Numbered from the stretch's first letter, positions 1-8,485 are shown. The stretch: 64,000 nt of DNA from Bacillota bacterium (GCA_023426245.1 JAFABB010000046.1:62001-126000); one strand, 5' to 3'. A program made the numbers and translations. The notes: generated from the letters alone by a model not told the origin.

Positions 1-1
1 C

Positions 2-1432
2 CAAGGAAGAACAATTGAGGATCACCGGAAGGTTATCGCTAACCGTCGGGCCATGATTAATAATGATCTTGATAAAATCCCGATTCGAATCAGTGAAGTT
101 CAGCAATCACTGCCGGATATAAGTAATTTGGTTCCCGAGGCATTGCCAACAGATATTCAAAAGTATGCCGGCATGATTCAGGAAAAGCAGCAGGAATTAC
201 TTGCCATTAAGAATGGCGGCGAAGCCTCCGAGAAAACCAAACAATTACGGATTGCTGAATCGGAGTTACTTAAAATAAAAAATGACTTTCAATCTGCTAT
301 CAACGCCCAGGTTCAGACCAAGAGAAATGAAATTAATCAACTTGAAGATAAGGCGGCGTCCCTGAAACGGGAATGTGTCCCGGCAGATTACTCAATAACC
401 ATTAACCAACTAAATGGGCAAATCAAAACACTCAACAATGAATTAGAAGGTCTCCGGGGAGAATGGAGGACTTTAAAGGCATCAGAGTTTCAATTCGAAC
501 AATCTGAAACGTGCCCGCTGTGCGGACAAGCTTTACCGGAGGATCAATTACAAGCGACCCGCGAAAAAGCCTTGGCCGATTTTAATCAACAAAAATCCGA
601 TAGGTTGGAGAAAAACGTCGGAACCGGTACAACTAAAAAAGATGAAATTCAAAAACTCGAAGCAAAGGTCAATGAACTCAAGCAAAAAGAATCCGATGAA
701 AATGCATTGATCGATGCTAAGAAAGTGGAACTTGCAGAAATCGAGAACCGAATTGCATCAATCCGAGATAATATGACCGCATTGCAACAAAGTAAGGTTG
801 AACAGACCCCAGCATATCAGAGTAAGTTCCGGGAAAAAGAGACTTTGGAGGCGGCTATCAAAGAAGCCGAGAGCGGTAAACAAGCAGATGTTCAACCTCT
901 TCAAAATCAGATTGAAGAACTTATTCGCGATAAAGCGGCCCTTGAAAAATCTCTTAATGATATTGAATATCGCAAAAAAGGACTGGACCGGATTGAGGAA
1001 CTCAAAAAACAAGAACGGGATTTGGCTGCCGAGTATGAGCGGTTGGAACAAGAACTTTATCTGACTGAAGAGTTTATTCGGACAAAGGTCAATCTTCTTG
1101 AGTTGCAGATCAATAGTAAATTCAAGCTGGCAAAGTTCAAACTCTTCGCAGAGCAAGTAAACGGAGGGCTCCAAGAGGTTTGTGAGACGCTTTATGATGG
1201 AGTCCCTTATTCAAGTGGACTTAATACAGGGCACCGGATTATGGTTGGCCTTGATATAATCCGGACGCTATCAGAACATTATGGATTTACCGCCCCAATA
1301 TTCATCGATGAACGGCAAAGCGTTACGGCGATCCCGGAAATGAATGCTCAAATTATCAATCTGATTGTTTCAAAACCGGATATCAAACTTCGCGTAGAGT
1401 ATCCGGAAAGAATCTTACAGGAGGCAAGCTGA
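2..1432 (+). CDS. SbcC/Rad50-like AAA ATPase of phage recombination module (5' end missing)
   Basis: The reading frame is already open at base 2, so the N-terminus with the Walker A motif lies left of the window; the ATG at 53 is internal. The visible 476 residues are mostly long coiled coil (rich in E, K, Q, L) interrupted near residue 170 by a zinc-hook motif CPLCGQAL, the dimerisation hook of SbcC/Rad50 proteins. The C-terminal part carries the second ATPase half, with FIDERQS as a Walker B/D-loop-like segment near residue 440. Phage proteins of this kind sit directly before recT, as here (stop 1432, recT start 1434). Probable role: DNA end handling in phage recombination. Family firm, exact partner unknown. 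Confidence 0.85.
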   Translation, partial: QGRTIEDHRKVIANRRAMINNDLDKIPIRISEVQQSLPDISNLVPEALPTDIQKYAGMIQEKQQELLAIKNGGEASEKTKQLRIAESELLKIKNDFQSAINAQVQTKRNEINQLEDKAASLKRECVPADYSITINQLNGQIKTLNNELEGLRGEWRTLKASEFQFEQSETCPLCGQALPEDQLQATREKALADFNQQKSDRLEKNVGTGTTKKDEIQKLEAKVNELKQKESDENALIDAKKVELAEIENRIASIRDNMTALQQSKVEQTPAYQSKFREKETLEAAIKEAESGKQADVQPLQNQIEELIRDKAALEKSLNDIEYRKKGLDRIEELKKQERDLAAEYERLEQELYLTEEFIRTKVNLLELQINSKFKLAKFKLFAEQVNGGLQEVCETLYDGVPYSSGLNTGHRIMVGLDIIRTLSEHYGFTAPIFIDERQSVTAIPEMNAQIINLIVSKPDIKLRVEYPERILQEAS

Positions 1433-1433
1433 T

Positions 1434-2465
1434 ATGAGTAATCAAACCAACGAGCAAGAGAAGCTGGCTAAGCAAGAACCAACAGCATCCGAGCGATTTA
1501 CCTTTATGGTTGTGAAAGAGTTTGGTAATGGCGTCGGAGAAATAGCCTTAACCGATTTCCAAAAACGTTTAGTCCAGAATTATTTTATTGCCTTGGATGC
1601 AGCATTGAAAGCCGCAGATGAAAAGCGGAAGAAGAAAACAGCTCACCAAGAATCGTTGCCTATCGTATGGCAGAACGTTAATATGGCCCAGCTCGCTTGT
1701 GACGTTGTATCAGCAGCAAGAGTAGGGCTCGATCCGGCACAAAGCAACCATATTGCCATGATTCCCTACAAAAACAATGCTCTTAATAAATACGATATCG
1801 GATTCATTGACGGATACCGGGGGATCGAATTGAAGGCCAAAAAGTATGGATTGGATATCCCGGATGCGGTAACAGTGGAACTCGTTTATCAAAACGATAA
1901 ATTCAAAGCAATCAAAAAGGACCGCAGCAATCAACTTGAGAGTTATGAGTTCGAGATCGTCAACAGCTTCGACCGGGGAGAAATCATGGGAGGTTTTTAC
2001 TATCATTCGTATTCGCAATGCCCACAAAAGAACCGGCTCGTTGTCTTTACCTTGAAAGATATATTGAAACGCAAACCCAAGTATGCAAGTGTCGAGTTTT
2101 GGGGTGGGGAAAAAGACAAATGGGAAGGCGGGCAGAAAGTCGGCAAGGAACAGGTTGATGGCTGGTATGAAGAGATGTGCTATAAAACAGTTTACCGGGC
2201 CGCATATAACAGTATAACCATCGATAGCCAAAAGATTGACGATGATTACCTGCATTTAAAACAGGTAGAACACCGAATGGCCGAAGCGGAAATTGATGCA
2301 GAAATCGGTGAAAATGCCAACAAAGAGCCTATTAATATTACGGGAACTGTTCATCCAGATGGCGGTTCTGAGACCGAAAAGCATCCCGAATCAAAGGAGG
2401 ATAAAAAGCCGGAACAACCTTCACAACAAAAGACTGTTTCCTCTGATGGAGGCCCGTGCTATTGA
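1434..2465 (+). CDS. recT: RecT-family single-strand annealing protein
   Basis: A 343-residue protein whose core (VSAARVGLDPAQSNHIAMIP, then a GYRGIELKAKKYG block near residues 125-140) is the typical RecT fold signature. RecT proteins anneal complementary single strands and pair with a phage exonuclease. Start ATG at 1434 follows an AGGAGG site at 1420-1425, one base after the upstream ATPase stop, so the two are translationally linked. The C-terminal 50 residues are acidic, lysine-rich and low-complexity, as is common in RecT proteins. The next gene begins inside its last codons. Confidence 0.93.
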   Translation: MSNQTNEQEKLAKQEPTASERFTFMVVKEFGNGVGEIALTDFQKRLVQNYFIALDAALKAADEKRKKKTAHQESLPIVWQNVNMAQLACDVVSAARVGLDPAQSNHIAMIPYKNNALNKYDIGFIDGYRGIELKAKKYGLDIPDAVTVELVYQNDKFKAIKKDRSNQLESYEFEIVNSFDRGEIMGGFYYHSYSQCPQKNRLVVFTLKDILKRKPKYASVEFWGGEKDKWEGGQKVGKEQVDGWYEEMCYKTVYRAAYNSITIDSQKIDDDYLHLKQVEHRMAEAEIDAEIGENANKEPINITGTVHPDGGSETEKHPESKEDKKPEQPSQQKTVSSDGGPCY

Positions 2466-3184
2466 TTACTGTCAAATCTTTAGCCTCTAGCAGCCGGGGA
2501 AACTGCTATTGGATTTCAGATGGGGTATCGCCTCTTTTGATAGAGTGCGGTATCCCGTTCAAGGAGATTCAGAAAGGAACAAATTTCGAAATTTCAAGTA
2601 TTACCGGATGTTTGATAAGCCATTGTCACAAGGATCACTGTAAGGGCGTTAAAGAGGTTTTGAAAGCCGGGATGAACGTTTACATGTTGAGCGATACAAA
2701 AGAAGCTCTAACGGCTTCCAGAGACATCATAGACGGTTTTCATAGGGTTAATGTGATTGAGTCAAAAAAGGAATTTAAACTTGGTTCTTGGGCCGTTCTC
2801 CCTTTTGATTTAGTCCATGATGTGGAGAATCTGGGATTCTTATTACAGAACCAATCCGGTGAAAGGCTTGTTTACATCACAGATACCGCGTATTGCAAAT
2901 ATACATTTACCGGTTTGAATTACATCATGATTGAGGCGAACCACTCTCGGGATATTCTGAATGCTAATGTCAAAGCTGGGACCGTCCCGGAAGCAATGAG
3001 GCGGAGAATTATAAAGACTCATTTCGGGTTGGAGCAAGTCAAAGAATTCTTGAGAAGCAATGATTTAGCTGCGGTTAACGAAATCCATTTAATACATTTG
3101 TCAGACGGTAATAGTGACGAAGCCAGATTCAAAAGAGAAATACAGGCTCTTACCGGAAAAATGGTAAAAGTGGCTCAAGCCTAA
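2462..3184 (+). CDS. Metallo-beta-lactamase-fold protein of the recT cluster
   Basis: About 240 residues with the MBL metal-binding motif SHCHKDHCKG (HxHxDH type) near residue 58 and later ITDTAYC and the NHSRD segment, matching YycJ-like phosphodiesterase/nuclease folds. This family often follows recT in Bacillota phages and is thought to supply a nuclease activity. The TTG at 2462 is preferred because GGAGG (2448-2452) lies nine bases before it; GTG 2456 is an alternative. It overlaps the recT end. The substrate is not visible from sequence. Confidence 0.85.
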   Translation: MITVKSLASSSRGNCYWISDGVSPLLIECGIPFKEIQKGTNFEISSITGCLISHCHKDHCKGVKEVLKAGMNVYMLSDTKEALTASRDIIDGFHRVNVIESKKEFKLGSWAVLPFDLVHDVENLGFLLQNQSGERLVYITDTAYCKYTFTGLNYIMIEANHSRDILNANVKAGTVPEAMRRRIIKTHFGLEQVKEFLRSNDLAAVNEIHLIHLSDGNSDEARFKREIQALTGKMVKVAQA

Positions 3185-3199
3185 AAGGAGGTATCAATA

Positions 3200-3718
3200 A
3201 TGCCAAATCATGTTGTTAACGAAATAGTTTTTGAAAATGTGAACTGGTTTCAAAAACGGAAAATATTGAAGAAAGTAGTTAAAAATGGCCATATCGATTT
3301 TGAAATACTTGTACCGTCACCACTGAATATCTGGCGCGGCAATGTTGGTAAAGAACATGAAGAAACCTTCCCGGATAATCATCTTGATTGGGCAAGAAAA
3401 AACTGGGGTACAAAGTGGAATGCTTACGAAAGTGAAACAATCAAGTTTTGTAATACCTTAACAATACGTTTTCGGACCGCTTGGAGTCCTCCATATGGTT
3501 GGATCATTGCATTGTTTAATTATTTTAACCTTCCGTTTTCACTGCTTTGGATGTCGGAGGGAGACGATAAAGCTTTTTATGAGACTTACACACCAGTTAA
3601 GGATGATTGGGAAGAACCATGGGTAAGAAAAGAAGCCTCTATAGTTCAAACAAAATATGCTCATAAGTTACTTTGGGGAGTTGAAGAATTTGAGGATGAT
3701 GAAATTTCAAATACTTAA
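3200..3718 (+). CDS. Api92/YubB-like ferredoxin-fold phage protein (DUF1281-like)
   Basis: A 172-residue protein starting MPNHVVNEIVF after AAAGGAGG. The N-terminal strand, the DWARKNWGTKWNAY block (residues 64-76) and the FRTAWSPPYGW block resemble the plasmid/phage Api92 or YubB family, which has a ferredoxin-like fold of unknown role. It follows the recT/MBL pair with a 15-base gap and is the last gene before a long untranslated stretch. The family assignment rests on motif memory; the function is unknown. Confidence 0.65.
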   Translation: MPNHVVNEIVFENVNWFQKRKILKKVVKNGHIDFEILVPSPLNIWRGNVGKEHEETFPDNHLDWARKNWGTKWNAYESETIKFCNTLTIRFRTAWSPPYGWIIALFNYFNLPFSLLWMSEGDDKAFYETYTPVKDDWEEPWVRKEASIVQTKYAHKLLWGVEEFEDDEISNT

Positions 3719-3736
3719 AACCCCTAAATATGGGTT

Positions 3737-4165
3737 ATATATGCCAGAGTAGCATAGACCGAGAAATGGTCAAAATGTAGCACTAAACTGGTAGCGCAGG
3801 AATCCAGATGTGCTCCTGCAAACGGGTGGAAGCCCCGACAACTGGCGAGGAGATTAAAGGCGGATTCGGTACCAAGAGGGTATAGCTAAGACAATCGGCA
3901 CCGCCGAGCGGCACTCCTAAAGAAAGGCCGTTAGACACTTGCAACTGAAATTTCGATAGAAGGAGGACAAACCCATGAAGGAATAACCTGATTGCAACAC
4001 CTTAAATAGTCCATGGTGAAATCCATTTTAAGAAGGTGAATGAGCATTGCACAGCCGGGATTCTCCTGGAGTGAGCTTCTAATAAGCATAAAAAAATAAA
4101 TGCAAGGCTAATAAAATATTACTTATCTGTCAATAGCCGAGGACGGGTTCCTAAGGCCCGTCCTC
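3737..4165 (+). ncRNA. Candidate large structured non-coding RNA
   Basis: About 430 bases without a long reading frame on either strand and of higher GC than the flanking genes. Many local helices can be read by eye: GACC/GGTC (3758-3773 area), GCAGGA/TCCTGC (3797-3820 area), GGCGG/CCGCC enclosing TACC/GGTA (3859-3905), CACCTT/AAGGTG enclosing TGG/CCA (3999-4040), CCGGG/CCTGG (4052-4068), and a final 9-bp helix at 4139-4165. TTGCAAC occurs twice (3938-3944 and 3993-3999). Inside it a strong AAGGAGG is followed eight bases later by the three-codon frame ATGAAGGAATAA. It does not show the core motifs of group I or group II introns, tmRNA or a riboswitch that I recognise. Confidence 0.45.
4139..4165 (+). 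terminator. Strong hairpin closing the candidate RNA
   Basis: GAGGACGGG pairs perfectly with CCCGTCCTC across a nine-base loop. It is followed by TTCAAG rather than a T-tract, so it is better read as the 3' domain or stabilising end of the RNA than as a classical terminator. Confidence 0.5.
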
Positions 4166-4179
4166 TTCAAGAAGAAAAT

Positions 4180-4199
4180 AACCCCCATTTTTGGGGGTT
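4180..4199. terminator. Second hairpin, possible terminator
   Basis: AACCCCC and GGGGGTT form a perfect 7-bp stem with an ATTTTT loop, 14 bases after the previous hairpin. There is no T-run downstream on the + strand; on the - strand it is followed by ATTTTCTTCTT, which would suit termination in that direction. Confidence 0.45.
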
Positions 4200-4231
4200 G
4201 ATATAGATAAACTAATCGAGGAGGGCCAAAC

Positions 4232-4381
4232 GTGAATATCACAGTTAAAAATCAATTGAATAACGGAATGAGTATTGAATTCTGTTGCGGCGAAAAAGAG
4301 TATGCCCTTGGTCCGGGAGAAGAAACAACCGTTGAAGTCAACGAAGATGATTGCATGTATTTAGATGTAGCGTATGAATGA
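4232..4381 (+). CDS. Small acidic phage protein, 49 aa
   Basis: GTG start at 4232 preceded by GAGGAGGG at a good distance. The product begins MNITVKNQLNNGMSIEFC and has a CC pair and an acidic C-terminus (EVNEDDCMYLDVAYE). No known domain. Codon use matches the flanking genes and the ribosome site is strong, so it is likely real. It is the first gene after the candidate structured RNA. Confidence 0.6.
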   Translation: MNITVKNQLNNGMSIEFCCGEKEYALGPGEETTVEVNEDDCMYLDVAYE

Positions 4382-4385
4382 ATGA

Positions 4386-4487
4386 TTGCAGGGCCAGGTC
4401 ATCATCGTGAAAGCCGGTGACGGGGAAGAGATTCCCCGACGCTCATACCTGCAGGGGATAGGAGTTGATATCTATGAAAATCGGTGA
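4386..4487 (+). CDS. Possible 33-aa overlapping reading frame
   Basis: A TTG-initiated frame reading LQGQVIIVKAGDGEEIPRRS and on to a stop at 4487, overlapping the next gene by 14 bases in another frame. The composition looks protein-like, but there is no convincing ribosome site. It may equally be an untranslated spacer with the hairpin ends GCAGG/CCTGC. Low confidence. Confidence 0.2.
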   Translation: MQGQVIIVKAGDGEEIPRRSYLQGIGVDIYENR

Positions 4488-4653
4488 TCGTGTCATAACC
4501 AAAGAAGGCCCGGGAGTAATTAAATCAATTACTCATCCTTGTGAAAAATTCGCATGTTATGGGGTCCTTCATGACAAATTTCCCGAGGGTTTTTCGCATC
4601 AGTTTAAAGACGACATTTTGGGATATACACGGGATGAATTAGTTTTGGAATAA
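4474..4653 (+). CDS. Small phage protein, 59 aa
   Basis: MKIGDRVITKEGPGVIKSI start. The ATG at 4474 lies nine bases after AGGAG and is preferred over the TTG at 4465. The first 25 residues look like a small beta-barrel (GDRV-x-TKEGPGVI), as in proteins that bind other proteins or nucleic acid. No specific family recognised. Eleven bases before the helicase gene, so probably co-translated with it. Confidence 0.7.
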   Translation: MKIGDRVITKEGPGVIKSITHPCEKFACYGVLHDKFPEGFSHQFKDDILGYTRDELVLE

Positions 4654-4664
4654 GGAGTCACGTT

Positions 4665-6050
4665 ATGGACTATCAAGAGTTTCTAAAGTCAAAGCAAATC
4701 ATTAATCAAGAATCTGGTTTTGAAATTGATCCGGGGTTAATTAATCCAGCACTATTCCAATTCCAAAAAGACATTGATATTTGGTCCCTTAAAAAAGGGC
4801 GGTCGGCAATATTTGCCGGATGCGGGCTTGGGAAAACCGCAATGCAACTTGAATGGTCCAAACATGTTTGCAATCATACTCAAGGAAATGTTTTAATTGC
4901 AGCTCCGCTTTCGGTATCTCAACAAACGGTCCGCGAGGGTGAAAAGTTTGGAATTATGGTTAATCTATGCCGGCATCGGTCAGAGGTTAGACTGGGTATA
5001 AATATCACCAACTATGAAATGCTTCAACATTTTAATCCGGATGATTTCATAGGTGTGGTCCTTGACGAAAGCTCAATTTTAAAATCATATGACGGTAAGA
5101 CCCGGACAGAAATAATCGAGGCTTTCCGGAATACTCCATATAAATTGGCATGTACGGCAACCCCGGCGCCCAACGACCATATGGAACTCGGAAATCACGC
5201 AGAGTTTCTAGGGGTTATGAGCCAAAACGAAATGCTTGCTACTTTCTTTGTGCATGATGGCGGAGATACGTCTAAATGGAGATTAAAAGGGCATGCCGTT
5301 AAAAAATACTGGGAATGGGTAGCGTCGTGGGCGGTTATGCTGCAAAAACCTAGTGATTTAGGATATTCGGATGACGGGTTTATCCTTCCGGAACTTCGTA
5401 TTCATCAAATTACGATCCCGGTAGAAAACACAATGAGTGGATTATTTGCAGTCGAGGCACAAACATTACAAGAACGGCAACAGGCCCGGCGGGATACGGT
5501 CGAAATACGAGCTGAAATGTGCGCTGAAGTTGCCAATCAATACGATGAACCATTTATTGCCTGGTGTAATTTAAACAATGAGGCAGATGAACTAAAAAAG
5601 CAAATTAACAATAATATTGAGGTTAGGGGTAGTGATAGCCCGGAGAAAAAAGAAAAAGCGGTTGCCGAATTCCTATCTGGAACCGTCAAAAAACTTATCA
5701 GCAAGCCTTCAATATTTGGATTTGGTCTTAATATGCAGCATTGTTCCAAAATGGCGTTCGTTGGTTTATCAGATAGCTTTGAAGAGTATTACCAGGCCGT
5801 TCGTCGATGCTGGCGGTTCGGCCAGAAAAATCCGGTTGATGTATTTATAATAGTCGCTGAAACCGAGGGCGCGGTAGTAGCCAATATAAAACGTAAAGAA
5901 GCCGATTTTGAGGAAATGTTATCCGGAATGATATCAGCTACCCAGGATATTACAAAGAAGAATATTCAGGGCACTGTAAGACAGGCAGACGAATACCTTC
6001 CAAAGGTTGAAATGAAGATACCTGAATGGTTAAGGAGTGAGGCGGCGTGA
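4665..6050 (+). CDS. SNF2-type DEAD/DEAH-box phage helicase
   Basis: A 461-residue superfamily 2 ATPase. Motif I GCGLGKT is at residues 52-58, motif II LDES near 132, motif III TATPAPND near 163, and motif VI QAVRRCWRFGQ near 370, which is the RWxRxGQ-type arginine-finger signature of Swi2/Snf2 ATPases. Such single-polypeptide helicases are common in phage early operons and presumably remodel or unwind phage DNA during replication or recombination. It overlaps the following gene by four bases (GTGA), giving coupled translation with the small Cys protein and methyltransferase downstream. Confidence 0.9.
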   Translation: MDYQEFLKSKQIINQESGFEIDPGLINPALFQFQKDIDIWSLKKGRSAIFAGCGLGKTAMQLEWSKHVCNHTQGNVLIAAPLSVSQQTVREGEKFGIMVNLCRHRSEVRLGINITNYEMLQHFNPDDFIGVVLDESSILKSYDGKTRTEIIEAFRNTPYKLACTATPAPNDHMELGNHAEFLGVMSQNEMLATFFVHDGGDTSKWRLKGHAVKKYWEWVASWAVMLQKPSDLGYSDDGFILPELRIHQITIPVENTMSGLFAVEAQTLQERQQARRDTVEIRAEMCAEVANQYDEPFIAWCNLNNEADELKKQINNNIEVRGSDSPEKKEKAVAEFLSGTVKKLISKPSIFGFGLNMQHCSKMAFVGLSDSFEEYYQAVRRCWRFGQKNPVDVFIIVAETEGAVVANIKRKEADFEEMLSGMISATQDITKKNIQGTVRQADEYLPKVEMKIPEWLRSEAA

Positions 6051-6235
6051 AAAATTATACTTGTAAAGACTGTGAATGCGATATAACGGATTATTCTGAG
6101 CCCATTCCCTTGCTTGAATGTGATGCGGGTGGAATTCCCGACAAGGTCTTTGAGCGATTCAGAGACAATGAACTGCCAGAGCATTGTGGTCAATTTAAAC
6201 TTAAAGGGGAAATCAAAAATGGGGACATTAGTTAA
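6047..6235 (+). CDS. Small cysteine-rich protein, 62 aa
   Basis: GTG start overlapping the helicase stop. It begins MKNYTCKDCECDI, a CxxCxC cluster, with further Cys at LLEC and EHC, suggesting metal binding. Its last codons overlap the start of the methyltransferase gene. No family recognised; translation coupling suggests a role next to the helicase and methyltransferase. Confidence 0.6.
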   Translation: MKNYTCKDCECDITDYSEPIPLLECDAGGIPDKVFERFRDNELPEHCGQFKLKGEIKNGDIS

Positions 6236-7121
6236 AAATCAAGTTATAACAAATGACTATGCCATTTATAACGGAGATTCAATTGAATTAATAAAAGGAA
6301 TCCCGACAAACTCAATCCATTACAGTGTCTCGTCAATTCCTTTTAGTTCACTCTATACTTATTCAAATTCCGAACGCGATTTAGGTAATAGCCGTGATTA
6401 TAACCAATTCTGGAATCACTTCGAATTTCTTATCAAAGAATGGTTTAGAGTAGCGATGACCGGCCGATTAGTTTCAATCCATTGCATGAATTTGCCGACA
6501 ACCAAACAATTTCATGGTTACATTGGGATTCAAGACTTCCGGGGTGACATTATCCGGGGGTTTCAACAAGCTGGCTTCATCTATCATTCGGAAGTATGTA
6601 TTTGGAAAGACCCGGTAACGGCCATGCAACGTACAAAGGCGCTTGGATTACTTCATAAACAACTTAAAAAGGACAGTTGCATGAGTCGTCAAGGAATACC
6701 TGACTACTTAGTAACATTTCGCAAACCAGGCAACAATGACGAACCAGTTGAGCATACGAATGAATCATTCCCGGTTCAACTATGGCAAAGATACGCCAGT
6801 CCGGTTTGGATGGACATTAATCCATCGGAAACCCTGCAACGAGAATCGGCTCGAGAAGATGCCGACGAGCGTCACATTTGCCCTCTTCAGTTGCAAGTAA
6901 TTGATCGAGGAATTGAACTTTGGACCAACCCCAACGACCAAGTATTTGATCCGTTCGGTGGGATCGGTAGCACCGGTTATGAAGCGGTAAAAATGGGGCG
7001 TAGGGCGGTTATGTTTGAGCTTAAGGAATCTTATTATCAGCAGATGGTTAAGAACATGGAACGGGCTGTTTTGGATAAAGAACAACCCGGACTATTTGAT
7101 AAGGAGGTGGTCAATTCATGA
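6219..7121 (+). CDS. Phage DNA methyltransferase (N6/N4 type)
   Basis: Start ATG 6219 has AAAGGGG eight bases upstream; the longer open frame from 6114 lacks support. The 300-residue protein has the N6_N4 methyltransferase layout with the catalytic motif IV first (SSIPFSSLYTYS, residues 38-49) and the SAM-binding motif I DPFGGIGSTG near 243. Usual catalytic tetrads are DPPY or SPPF; here the second residue is I (SIPF), a substitution also worth noting for activity. It probably modifies phage DNA. No cognate restriction gene is adjacent, so it looks like an orphan protective methylase. Overlaps the next gene by four bases. Confidence 0.85.
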   Translation: MGTLVKNQVITNDYAIYNGDSIELIKGIPTNSIHYSVSSIPFSSLYTYSNSERDLGNSRDYNQFWNHFEFLIKEWFRVAMTGRLVSIHCMNLPTTKQFHGYIGIQDFRGDIIRGFQQAGFIYHSEVCIWKDPVTAMQRTKALGLLHKQLKKDSCMSRQGIPDYLVTFRKPGNNDEPVEHTNESFPVQLWQRYASPVWMDINPSETLQRESAREDADERHICPLQLQVIDRGIELWTNPNDQVFDPFGGIGSTGYEAVKMGRRAVMFELKESYYQQMVKNMERAVLDKEQPGLFDKEVVNS

Positions 7122-7654
7122 AAAAAGATGCAATAGCACAAATTTATTTAACTCAAGGTAAAGTAACCATAATTGATAAAGATGATCTTGAAAAAGTTAA
7201 TAAACATAAATGGTATTTTAATGGCGGCTATGCATTTTCTTATATTAACGGAAGACCACTTGTTATGCATGTTTTGATAATGAATACGCCACCTAATATG
7301 CATACAGACCATATCAATCACGATACCCTTGATAATCGAAAAGTGAATTTAAGAATTGTTACTCCAGCAGAAAATTACAGAAACAGGCGTTCGTATATAG
7401 GAAACGAGAACCCGTTTTGGGGCAAAAAACATTCCCGAGAAATTTGTAATTCAATTTCCAAAAGATGCTCTAAGAGAGTTTTGCAATTTTCAAAAAACGG
7501 CTTATTTATAGCTGAATACAAAAATACATTAGAAGCCGAAGCGAAAACGGGAGCATCCAATGGCAGTATTTCAAATGTTTGTAATGGTAGATACAAAACA
7601 GCAGGCGGATTTGTATGGAAATATGCCAGCGATAGTGAGGCGGTTAACCTATGA
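7118..7654 (+). CDS. HNH homing-type endonuclease with NUMOD domains
   Basis: 178 residues. An HNH core sits at about 62-92 (HTDHINHDTLDNRKVNLR, then NYRNR). NPFWGKKHS is a NUMOD3-like DNA-binding repeat and the C-terminal VLQFSKNGLFIAEYKN segment matches NUMOD1 helix-turn-helix modules. This domain order is typical of free-standing homing endonucleases of phages. It is inserted between the methyltransferase and small accessory genes and is more AT-rich than its neighbours, consistent with a mobile gene. Confidence 0.88.
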   Translation: MKKDAIAQIYLTQGKVTIIDKDDLEKVNKHKWYFNGGYAFSYINGRPLVMHVLIMNTPPNMHTDHINHDTLDNRKVNLRIVTPAENYRNRRSYIGNENPFWGKKHSREICNSISKRCSKRVLQFSKNGLFIAEYKNTLEAEAKTGASNGSISNVCNGRYKTAGGFVWKYASDSEAVNL

Positions 7655-7794
7655 TCAGCAATGCAGATTTCGTAAAACTCAATTTAGAAAACCAGCAGCT
7701 CAAGAAGCAACTTGCCAAAGAAAAAATTGAGAGAGCCAAAATCGAACAAGATTATGCTGAGTTAGTTGAATTTGTGCAGGGAAAGGCGGGGTAA
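7651..7794 (+). CDS. Small coiled-coil protein, 47 aa
   Basis: ATG 7651 overlaps the HNH stop (ATGA). The product is a charged helix with heptad-like leucines (LNLENQQLKKQL) and ends FVQGKAG. It overlaps and precedes the winged-helix gene by two bases. No family; likely real from coupling and codon use. Confidence 0.6.
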   Translation: MISNADFVKLNLENQQLKKQLAKEKIERAKIEQDYAELVEFVQGKAG

Positions 7795-7796
7795 AG

Positions 7797-8150
7797 ATGG
7801 TTGTATCCACAGACTTTGGTATTTCTGTTTTAGACTATATCAATCATCATTGCTTGGGCAAAGCGAACGCCAAAACATCCAAGCAAATAGCCTTTTCTTT
7901 CGGAACCACAGATAGACAAATCCGGCAAGCTGTTTCGGAATTACGCCGGCAAGAGGAGCCGATAGTATCCAATACCAAAGATGGATTTTTTATACCGTTA
8001 ACCCCCGGGGAAGCCATGGAAATTTACCACATTAGGAACCGTGCCTATGAGATATTTACGACTTACTATGGGCTAGAGAGAGGCATTCAAAAGCGATTCC
8101 CAGGGGTAGTTAAGCAGATGAAATTATTTGATTTGAAGGAGATAGCATGA
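7797..8150 (+). CDS. Winged-helix DNA-binding phage protein
   Basis: 117 residues. Residues 25-60 (KTSKQIAFSFGTTDRQIRQA, then VSELRRQ) form a typical winged helix-turn-helix recognition element, followed by a wing (PIVSNTKDGFFIPLT). Similar small proteins are found in early regions of Bacillota phages, possibly as transcription or replication accessory factors. Four-base overlap with the ASCH-like gene downstream. Confidence 0.7.
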   Translation: MVVSTDFGISVLDYINHHCLGKANAKTSKQIAFSFGTTDRQIRQAVSELRRQEEPIVSNTKDGFFIPLTPGEAMEIYHIRNRAYEIFTTYYGLERGIQKRFPGVVKQMKLFDLKEIA

Positions 8151-8485
8151 GAATTCTTTATTTAACTCTTAAGAAAGCCCCGTTTGAAGTAATGGTTACC
8201 GGGGAAAAGAACTTTGAAATTAGAGAAAAAAGTAAGTGGATTGAATCACGATTATTCGATGAAAAAGGCTATATGCGCTACTATGATGCAATCAAATTTG
8301 TTAATGGATATGGTAAAGACAAACCCTATTTTATGGCTAGATATCTTGGGTGTGGCCCTGGTGTATGCTGCGGGAAGCATTTTAGCAATGGATTTTATTT
8401 AAAGCCGCAAGACGACGTTTGGATAATATGGCTTGGCAATATCATCGAAACCGGGAATTTGGAGGGGGCTTTGAATCATGGGTGA
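8147..8485 (+). CDS. ASCH-domain-like phage protein
   Basis: 112 residues starting MRILYLTLKKAPFEVMVTGE followed by KNFEIREKSKWI. This is the ASCH/PUA-like signature (LTLKKxxFExMxxGEKxxEIR). ASCH proteins bind RNA or modified nucleotides; phage versions have no settled role. Overlaps the DUF5131 gene by eight bases. Confidence 0.7.
   Translation: MRILYLTLKKAPFEVMVTGEKNFEIREKSKWIESRLFDEKGYMRYYDAIKFVNGYGKDKPYFMARYLGCGPGVCCGKHFSNGFYLKPQDDVWIIWLGNIIETGNLEGALNHG

Noticed and set aside
3737..4080. Group I intron
   Set aside because: AAATAGTCC resembles the S element, but no matching GACTA-type R strand or standard core is present, and no exon gene is interrupted.
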